34,925 bases of DNA from Candidatus Woesearchaeota archaeon (lineage in GTDB: Archaea; Nanobdellota; Nanobdellia; Woesearchaeales; CG1-02-33-12), in assembly GCA_018399355.1 (NCBI GenBank), contig JAGYOA010000004.1, positions 1 through 34,925 of the forward strand, written 5' to 3'. The notes beneath the pieces were generated by a model. It was not told the origin of the DNA, did no database searches, and worked only from the letters and a program-made list of their open reading frames with translations. A program made the position numbers and the translations under genes. Every line of letters begins with the position of its first letter. Position 1 is the stretch's first letter. Shown here piece by piece: positions 28,453-34,925 of this stretch.

Positions 28453-31400
28453 TTAACCAAACCACTTGCCTAATCCTTCCTGCTTTTCTTTTTCCTTGCC
28501 AAAAACATCATCAACCCTTCTTTGGGTTAATTCTAATGTTTGTTTTAAATAAACAGGAACATCATACTTATTGGCAAGGCTTATGCTTGGCTTTAAATAC
28601 TTGATAATTGATCCTTCAGATATTGTAAATATTATTTTTCCGCCGCACTTATCACACTTTCCCATTAGAGGGGGCCTTCTGAACTTTTTGTTGCACTTAA
28701 CACACCTAAATTGCTGCATTGAAAATTTTCTTAGGTTTCCTTTTATATCTTTTATAAAATGTTTGTCAATAACCATTGTAGCAACTTCTGTCTGGTTGAC
28801 TGCCCTTATTTTTTCAGCAAGTTCCATCTGGCCTTTTAATTTGTCTTCCATAGATGGAATCTCTTTGTATGAAGAGCATAATATTCCTGAGTTCATATTT
28901 TCAACAGGATGTGTAAACCCCATTTTTTCGTATTGTTTTTCTGTTCCTAATCTGGTGTTTATTTGTTCTATTTTAACATCATAAGGGGTTTTATATTGCA
29001 TGCATGCCTCATAAAACTCGAGAGGATATTTCCATGCAACATCTAGGTCAAAAAACATGTCATCAACTTCTGCAGGAATAACCTTTGATGTGATAACAAG
29101 GCATGCATCCTGTGTTGAACCGCGGTGTGCAGGAAGAAACTGCCTTGAAAAATTAAGGAGAGCATCCATTAAAAGCATAACACTTGCTTCATCACCATCA
29201 CAATCTCTTCTCGTTGCTGCATGAATCATTGGATGTGCATAGAATCCCTGTGTTTTTGAAAATCCTAAAATCCTGCAGACTGTTCCTGCAGATGTATGGG
29301 GAGCAAGGGCAACAACAAGCTGGCCGGCAAGCTCATCAGGAGATTTTATTTTATAGTAAGGATTTAATTGATAAATCTTGGAAAGAAGGTCATCAATAAA
29401 ATTAGCAACATTAAACAAAACTATATCGGCGCCAAGCTCACTTGAGTTAGGGCAAGAGGGAAGTATAATATCCTGGGGCATTATTTCAATAACCTGGTTT
29501 TCATCAATTATTTCCTTGCCATAAATATCTTTTACATATCCCAATTGTTTTAATTTTTCTATTGATGTCCTTATTTCTTTTGGTTTAAAATGAGTTATAG
29601 GAAGCTGTGTCATATCATATCTTGTAGTTCCGTCTTTGTTGACATAAATATCATGCTCTGCCCTTAATATTCCTTTTATTAAATGCTCAGGAATGTGATC
29701 TTTGTTGGAAGTTCCCCTAACTCCTTTTATTAAGTCAGGACATGTCTTAATCTTTAATTTTTTCATAGAATAATCAAAATATCTCTTAATATCAACGCTT
29801 TGTATTTTGTATGGTTTTGCTTCCCCATGTTCACATTTTTCTTTTTCGATATCCCCACAAATGTTGCAATAATACATTTTTTTTGTTTTCGAACCACATT
29901 TTTCACATACTGAAAAAATAGTTTTATTATCACATTTAGGGCATTTATACAAAGGGAGCTCTGCTGTTATCTTTCCATTTTCAATTGCTGCCTGAAAACA
30001 TCTTAAACGATCCCCTTCATCACCAACAGGAAACAATACATGTGGGCTTCCTGTAAGCTTTCTCATTTTTGCTTTTTCAGGCCTTCCCATCCTTGCACCA
30101 ATAAATATCCCTGCCTTGTCCATTACTTTTATACTGGAAATTAAATTTATTATATCAAGAACATTCTTATCCTTGTTTTCTTGAACTATTTTTTTTGTTT
30201 TTTCAATATCCTGTTTCTCATTTATATTTAAATTTGAAAGCAATGCAACTGCATCATTTCCCTCAATAACTACAAACTCATTTGTTGCAACGTTGTGCTG
30301 CACCCCAAGATTTTCAAGTATTTTTTTTGGCTCTTTTCTTAATGGAAGCACTAATTTTAATTTTTCTTCTGTTATTATCTTCATTTCATCAATCCAATTT
30401 AAAAAAACAATAAATTCATCAAAAGAAATTGTCTTCCAGTAAAAGGTATAGCTTGGATGTAGGGGTATCTTTAATTCTTCTGAAATTTTTATTGACAAAT
30501 TTGCACCTGGCTTTATATAAAAATAATTTTTTATTATGCTGTTAATTTTTTCTTCATCTATTTCTAATAAGTTTGATAGCTTTGTTGTGTCTAAGCTTCC
30601 AAATGTGTCAACAACAGCCTTTTCAAGATCCTGCACCCACCATTCTTCACAATATCCAGCAGGAGCAAGAATATGGCCTCTGTTAAAAAAGTCGCCGTAA
30701 TTAAAAAGGATATCCCCAAGAAAAATTATTTCCTTTATTTCATCAACATATTTTTTAGCTTCTTTTTCAGAATCAATTCTTATAACTCTTCCATCTTTAA
30801 GCTTTACTGTTGGGCCCTCTATTGAATTGCATGGGTTAACTGTTGTTGCTTTTCCCGGTCTTTCAATCTTTAGCTGCGTTCCTGTTGCTATATAGCCGTT
30901 TAAGACTACCATTGTTGCAGGATTGATGTTTGATGATGAATATCCTGATGTTCTTGAGCGGCCGTATCTCAATCTAAATCCTCCTGTTCTCATTGGAAAT
31001 GCAAGAATTGGCCTTCCTGCAACTAAATCCTGTATAAAGGTATAGTTAGGAGATATTTTTTCATTTTCCTTATTTACCTTGCCCCTTGCCTTCATCTTTT
31101 TTTGAATTTCTAAAAACTCCTCAAGAAAATCCCAGTGCTCAAGCTGAAAATCATGGCCCCATTTTGAAAGCCTGTTCCATAATTTTGCTGCTTTTTGGGA
31201 CAGGCATTCTGCTACAACAAGACAGAAACCCCCTCTTATTCTGTTTGTGGGTATTCTTTCAATATCTTTAAAGTTTGATACTTCAATACTTTCAGTAGGG
31301 TCGCCGTCAATCTGAACTGGAAGTTTTTTCAATAAAAATTCAAGTTCTTTTTCGCTGGGAAGATATTGTAAGTTAGTTGCTCTTTCATGATAATCAAATG

Positions 31401-31998
31401 TTTCCCTTATCATCCTATTTATTTCTATTTCTGTAGGGTCATAAGTGGAATAACCCATTTTTTTTCTTACATAATCTGCAATCAAAACAGAAACAGAGCC
31501 TCCTGTTCCCCCTGCGCTTCTTATAGGTCCTGAGTATTTTATTGCAAAGTATTCCTTATTATCCTGTTTTCTTGTTCTTATCTCAATTCCAACAAAGCCT
31601 TCTAAAGGAGATGCAACTGTACCCATTGTTATATATGCAAATCCCACCCTTATTCCTACTTCTATTGCTTGTTTTTTATTTTCAAATTTACAGAATTTTT
31701 CCTGCGCAATCTCAAGTGCTATTGTCAATGCAACTCTCCATTCCTGAGAACCATATTTTTTTTCAAGCTCAATTATTCTTTCTGATATTCCTGAATTTAT
31801 TATTTGGGGGGCAACTGTTGAAACAAGGCCTTCAACACGTTCGGCCATGTTTTTTGCAAGAGGTATGCTGACTTCATCTTCTGGGTCATATCCTTTTTTT
31901 CTTGCTTTTCCTGCAATTTCATAGGCCTTTTTAACTTCAACATCTATTTTATTGATGTAATCTCGGATTTCAGAGCTTGTTTTAATATCTTCTACCAT
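28453..31998 (-). CDS. polC: DNA polymerase D large subunit DP2
   Basis: Catalytic subunit of the archaeal replicative polymerase PolD. The 1181-residue product begins at ATG 31998 (MVEDIKTSS), one base after the DP1 stop; a TTG at 32010 would overlap it. Characteristic parts are YSGPIRSAGGTGGSVSV, RTGGFRLRYGRSRTSGYS, the catalytic RRDCDGDE near residue 930, and QFLPAHRGSTQDACLVIT. Two zinc-binding regions are seen: CPKCDNKTIFSVCEKCG with YCNICG, and near the C-terminus CVKCNKK with CDKCGGKI. No intein interrupts it. Length is normal. With polB and cdc6 it forms a minus-strand operon. Confidence 0.97.
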   Translation of the reverse strand: MVEDIKTSSEIRDYINKIDVEVKKAYEIAGKARKKGYDPEDEVSIPLAKNMAERVEGLVSTVAPQIINSGISERIIELEKKYGSQEWRVALTIALEIAQEKFCKFENKKQAIEVGIRVGFAYITMGTVASPLEGFVGIEIRTRKQDNKEYFAIKYSGPIRSAGGTGGSVSVLIADYVRKKMGYSTYDPTEIEINRMIRETFDYHERATNLQYLPSEKELEFLLKKLPVQIDGDPTESIEVSNFKDIERIPTNRIRGGFCLVVAECLSQKAAKLWNRLSKWGHDFQLEHWDFLEEFLEIQKKMKARGKVNKENEKISPNYTFIQDLVAGRPILAFPMRTGGFRLRYGRSRTSGYSSSNINPATMVVLNGYIATGTQLKIERPGKATTVNPCNSIEGPTVKLKDGRVIRIDSEKEAKKYVDEIKEIIFLGDILFNYGDFFNRGHILAPAGYCEEWWVQDLEKAVVDTFGSLDTTKLSNLLEIDEEKINSIIKNYFYIKPGANLSIKISEELKIPLHPSYTFYWKTISFDEFIVFLNWIDEMKIITEEKLKLVLPLRKEPKKILENLGVQHNVATNEFVVIEGNDAVALLSNLNINEKQDIEKTKKIVQENKDKNVLDIINLISSIKVMDKAGIFIGARMGRPEKAKMRKLTGSPHVLFPVGDEGDRLRCFQAAIENGKITAELPLYKCPKCDNKTIFSVCEKCGSKTKKMYYCNICGDIEKEKCEHGEAKPYKIQSVDIKRYFDYSMKKLKIKTCPDLIKGVRGTSNKDHIPEHLIKGILRAEHDIYVNKDGTTRYDMTQLPITHFKPKEIRTSIEKLKQLGYVKDIYGKEIIDENQVIEIMPQDIILPSCPNSSELGADIVLFNVANFIDDLLSKIYQLNPYYKIKSPDELAGQLVVALAPHTSAGTVCRILGFSKTQGFYAHPMIHAATRRDCDGDEASVMLLMDALLNFSRQFLPAHRGSTQDACLVITSKVIPAEVDDMFFDLDVAWKYPLEFYEACMQYKTPYDVKIEQINTRLGTEKQYEKMGFTHPVENMNSGILCSSYKEIPSMEDKLKGQMELAEKIRAVNQTEVATMVIDKHFIKDIKGNLRKFSMQQFRCVKCNKKFRRPPLMGKCDKCGGKIIFTISEGSIIKYLKPSISLANKYDVPVYLKQTLELTQRRVDDVFGKEKEKQEGLGKWFG

Positions 31999-31999
31999 T

Positions 32000-33592
32000 T
32001 TAATTTCCAAATTTTAATATTTTTACATCTCTTGTTTGTAAATTAATTATAGGAACTCTTGATGGTTCAGGGTGATGTCCTACTTTTTCCTGAAAAGATG
32101 TTTTGCTTTGCCAGCATGAGCCGCAAATCATTGTAACATTTTTATAGTTTGCAACTGATGTTTTATGTATATGACCAGTAAGAAAAAAATCAGGCACTTT
32201 GTTTATAACCAAAGGGTCTATCTTAACATCAGGTATATAGAGCGTTGATGTATGTGTAGGGGCCAAATGCCTTTTTTGCAATAAAAATTTCATCATTAAA
32301 TCAGCCCTGTCATAACCTCCATTGTTTCTTATAGATTCCACATTTGCCATATAATAATCAAAAGAATATCCATGATAAAGCAATACATCAAAACCAGGAA
32401 AATCATTTGTTGCTCCTATATTAACAACAGAGGGGTTTGAAACCAGGATTGTATTTGGAAGGTCCCATATTGGCTTTGCAAAATCCTTGTATAAAACAGG
32501 CTGGGGCTCTGCAATGCGCATAGCATCATGGTTTCCAGGGCATATTATTATTTTTATATTTTCAGGTATTTTTTTTAAAAATTCAGCACATCCTTTGTAT
32601 TGTTCATATATATCTTTTACAACAAGCTCTGTTTCCTGGCCTGGATAAATCCCAACACCATCAACAAGGTCTCCTATAATAAATATATATTTCACGTTTT
32701 TTGCAATATTTCTTTGTTTTTCATTTCCTGTTTTTTGGTTAATCCATTCAATAAACTTGTTGAAATCTTGTTCAAGAAAGTTATTTGAGCCGTAATGAAT
32801 GTCAGAAAGGCATATTGCATATCCTTCATAAGGTGCTTTTTTTAATTCTTTATTTAGTGGGATGTCTGGAAAGATTAAATTGTTTGTAAAAACAATGTTT
32901 TGGCCGCTTACCCCAACTATACCTATAACTTCATCATGAACAATATCTTTTGCAGGGTTATAAATCTCAGACTTGTTTTTGTTTATCAAAACATTAACAG
33001 AACCTGTCTGATCTTCCAGAGTAATTAATAAATTATTATTTTTTGTGTATTTTTTTTCCATCACTGTTCCAATCAAAGAAATGTTTTCCTTTTCTTTTTT
33101 GTTTTTAATCCTGCTTATAGACATCAGGTTTTGAAATTCCTGTCTGTTTTTTAATATATCCTCTATAGATTTATATCTTGCATTAAACAATGAAACAAAG
33201 TCTTGAACATCCCTTTTTTTTGATTCTTCTTTATATGAAAATATAATTTTTACATCAGAAAAATCTGGTTTTTCTTTTTGTTTTTCATTTTCAGTGGAAA
33301 TATCAAGAAATTTTTCATATAAACTGTTGTTTCTCTGTTTTTCAGACAAAACTTTTAACCTTTCAAACTCCACCCAATTGGTTTCCTTATTATTTTTATT
33401 ATTTAATATTTTATAAGAATCATTGTTTAAAAAAAGAAAATCATCATTAATTTTATCTTCAGAGATAAGTTTTATTAATTCTTCTTTGTTTGTATTTTCT
33501 TTTATTTTATCAATAAAACCAGGACTTACTAAGATGTTTTTTCTTAAAAAGAAATCTACTATCTCCTCTTGTTTATTAAAATTATTTTCCAT
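32000..33592 (-). CDS. polB: DNA polymerase D small subunit DP1 (3'-5' exonuclease)
   Basis: Proofreading subunit of PolD. The 530-residue product has a Lys/Glu-rich N-terminal part that should contact DP2 or PCNA, an OB fold at about 170-240 (ISLIGTVMEKKY, LLITLEDQTGSVNVLI), and a Mre11-like phosphodiesterase domain. Its metal-binding motifs are intact: SDIHYGS (263-269), IGDLVDG (306-312), PGNHDAM (352-358), LLYHGYSFDYY and TGHIHKT. The C-terminal segment (HHPEPSRVPIINLQT) fits the family. It starts 32 bases after the cdc6 stop and runs into polC with one base between. Confidence 0.95.
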   Translation of the reverse strand: MENNFNKQEEIVDFFLRKNILVSPGFIDKIKENTNKEELIKLISEDKINDDFLFLNNDSYKILNNKNNKETNWVEFERLKVLSEKQRNNSLYEKFLDISTENEKQKEKPDFSDVKIIFSYKEESKKRDVQDFVSLFNARYKSIEDILKNRQEFQNLMSISRIKNKKEKENISLIGTVMEKKYTKNNNLLITLEDQTGSVNVLINKNKSEIYNPAKDIVHDEVIGIVGVSGQNIVFTNNLIFPDIPLNKELKKAPYEGYAICLSDIHYGSNNFLEQDFNKFIEWINQKTGNEKQRNIAKNVKYIFIIGDLVDGVGIYPGQETELVVKDIYEQYKGCAEFLKKIPENIKIIICPGNHDAMRIAEPQPVLYKDFAKPIWDLPNTILVSNPSVVNIGATNDFPGFDVLLYHGYSFDYYMANVESIRNNGGYDRADLMMKFLLQKRHLAPTHTSTLYIPDVKIDPLVINKVPDFFLTGHIHKTSVANYKNVTMICGSCWQSKTSFQEKVGHHPEPSRVPIINLQTRDVKILKFGN

Positions 33593-33624
33593 TTTTTAGG
33601 TAAGAAGAGCTTATCTTGATTAAT

Positions 33625-34836
33625 TCAAGTTAATCCTAACCCTTCCTCTAAGATCTTCTTTATTTTGGATTCAGATGCAGACCTTATTGCAAGGGATATT
33701 TCCCTTGTTCTTCCGTAACGGCCCTTTGATATAACCTTTGCATTTATTATTCCAAGCATATCAAGTTCAGCTATTATATCAGAAACTCTTCTTTGGGTTA
33801 ATGGTCTTAATCCTGCCCTAAAGCATGTTCCCTTATAAACTTCATAGGCTTTTCCAGTAAATATTATATTGTTTTTTTTGGTATAAAGTGATAATATTGA
33901 ATGAAGCACTGCCTGAAATTGTTTTGGTTGTGTTGTTATTATATCCATGATACGGTCTCTTTCAATCTTGTCTTCAGCATCATCTATGTGTTTTATTTTA
34001 ACCTGTGTATATCCATTTCTCTCTGCGAGTTCACCTGCAACCCTTAAAAGCTCTAATGCACGCCTTGCATCTCCATGCTCACGGGCAGCATAAGCAGAAC
34101 ATTTTTCAATCACACCTGGCTCAATAACTTGTTCATTAAAGGCCTCTTTTGCCCTTTGATTTAATATATCCTGTATTTGAAGGGCATTATAAGGGGGAAA
34201 CAATATCTCTTCCTCTGATAAAGATGATTTAATCCTTGGATCAAGATTATCAACAAAAATCAAGTCATTTGATATTCCTATTATAGATATTTGGGATTTT
34301 TCAAGCTCTGCATTTATTCTTGTTAAATTATAAAGCAGCTCATCACCAACTTTCTTAACAAGCTGGTCTATTTCATCTAAAACAATTATTAAAAGTTGTT
34401 TTTCACTGTCAATTGTATTGAAAAATATTTTGTATACTTCATCAGTTGGAAGGCCTGTAGGAGGTATTTCTTTGCCAAACTCCCTTACAAGCTGGGCCAT
34501 TAGCCTGTATTCTGTATCAGCAACCTTTCTAAGCTTGCAATTAATATAAATAAGCTTTAAAGGTATTTTTTCTTTTTTTGCTATTTCTGACATCTGCTGT
34601 ATAGTATATTTAATGGAAAGTGTTTTTCCAACCCCTGTTTTGCCGTAAACAAACAAGTTTGATGGCTTTTCAAGCCTTAATGAAGGTCCTAATATGCTTG
34701 CTATCTGCTGTATTTGGTCATTTCTATGCAAAATAAGCTCAGGAAAGTAGGTTGAAAGGAATATCTGCTTGCTTTTAAACAAGGATTCCTTACTTAAGAA
34801 TTTTTCAAAAAAACTACCTAACCCCTTTTGTACCAT
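33625..34836 (-). CDS. cdc6: Orc1/Cdc6 replication initiator
   Basis: Binds origin recognition boxes and loads MCM. The 403-residue product has the AAA+ ATPase module with Walker A GKTGVGKT at 65-72, Walker B IVLDEIDQ around 151-158, the sensor and helical lid segments (DPRIKSSLSEEEILFPPY), and a C-terminal winged helix (residues about 310-403, with RAGLRPLTQRRVSDIIAELDMLGI and SKGRYGRTREISL) that contacts DNA. Only one copy is in the window. The ATG at 34836 has GGAG six bases upstream and a TATA box at about 34874-34884. It is the first gene of the cdc6-polB-polC operon and has an ORB-like box upstream. Confidence 0.96.
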   Translation of the reverse strand: MVQKGLGSFFEKFLSKESLFKSKQIFLSTYFPELILHRNDQIQQIASILGPSLRLEKPSNLFVYGKTGVGKTLSIKYTIQQMSEIAKKEKIPLKLIYINCKLRKVADTEYRLMAQLVREFGKEIPPTGLPTDEVYKIFFNTIDSEKQLLIIVLDEIDQLVKKVGDELLYNLTRINAELEKSQISIIGISNDLIFVDNLDPRIKSSLSEEEILFPPYNALQIQDILNQRAKEAFNEQVIEPGVIEKCSAYAAREHGDARRALELLRVAGELAERNGYTQVKIKHIDDAEDKIERDRIMDIITTQPKQFQAVLHSILSLYTKKNNIIFTGKAYEVYKGTCFRAGLRPLTQRRVSDIIAELDMLGIINAKVISKGRYGRTREISLAIRSASESKIKKILEEGLGLT

Positions 34837-34925
34837 TTTTTACTCCATATGAAAATAAGGTTTAGTATTTCATATAAAAAACTTGTTATTTTAGCCACCC
34901 ACCCCTTGATTTCAGATGAAAGCTG
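34837..34925 (-). promoter_or_regulatory. cdc6 promoter with ORB-like box
   Basis: On the minus strand TTTTTTATATG (34874-34884) is the TATA box and GGAG (complement about 34843-34846) the ribosome binding site. Upstream, 34898-34921 reads TTTCATCTGAAATCAAGGGG with T after it: a TTTCA/TGAAA dyad plus G-run, related to the two boxes near mcm. Orc1/Cdc6 may bind here, either as part of an origin or to control its own gene. The window ends at this point, so further boxes may lie beyond. Confidence 0.5.

Noticed and set aside
28453-31998. Possible intein in DP2
   Set aside because: DP2 inteins are known in archaea, but the protein here reads through its conserved motifs at normal length without an insertion.

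Overview
The window looks like a chromosomal segment of a small-genome, AT-rich archaeon, most likely a DPANN lineage of the Woesearchaeota/Pacearchaeota kind. This is inferred from gene content, not from any rRNA. The archaeal markers are both subunits of the D-family DNA polymerase, Orc1/Cdc6, MCM, aIF2-beta, DUF424, two archaeal RNase P proteins, a Dph2 fragment and many proteins with archaeal class III (prepilin-type) signal peptides. Many starts sit about 25-30 bases after a TATA box, which suggests leaderless mRNAs. Others have Shine-Dalgarno sequences of the GAGGTGA, GGTGG or GGAGG type. I found no rRNA, tRNA, CRISPR array or insertion sequence.

Layout. 1-1986: an exported transglutaminase-like protein, cut by the window edge. 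1972-5031: a minus-strand group of poorly known genes, namely a membrane protein, a Dph2 N-terminal fragment, a paralogous pair, a signal-peptide protein and a small acidic protein; an inverted repeat encloses the TATA box of the first gene. 5192-6012: RNase P protein Rnp4 and a small Cys-rich membrane protein, divergent. 6023-9296: a three-gene [FeFe]-hydrogenase operon (hydC-hydB-hydA order of transcription), compact and with unusual cofactor losses. 9389-17620: seven consecutive minus-strand genes whose products all start with a prepilin-like signal, including a Cys-rich protein of about 1400 residues; this is probably a surface or adhesion apparatus. 17665-21205: RNase P Rnp3, a tRNA thiolation enzyme, a PlsC-like acyltransferase and a ThiI-like protein with a degraded PP-loop. 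21206-23401: a structured leader RNA candidate, a small zinc protein, a hypothetical protein, a DUF1858 redox protein and a slipin.

23402-34925 is a replication neighbourhood. A 357-base intergenic stretch holds two clear matches to the archaeal origin recognition box next to mcm, and a third related box lies upstream of orc1/cdc6. mcm and an RPA32-like OB-fold gene run on the plus strand. orc1/cdc6, polB (DP1) and polC (DP2) run as one operon on the minus strand, followed by an orphan N-terminal domain of a prepilin peptidase. Between the two replication groups lie a SpoIIM-family membrane protein, aIF2-beta and DUF424.

Taken together, the window carries replication initiation, parts of RNA maturation and translation, a hydrogen-linked redox enzyme probably used to dispose of reductant, and a large set of surface proteins. 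That mix suits a fermentative organism that attaches to other cells, although lifestyle is inference. The strongest leads are the archaeal HydABC that lacks ligands of its His-Cys3 cluster, the seven-gene prepilin-like surface locus, the ORB-bearing origin candidate, and the leader with mutually exclusive hairpins.
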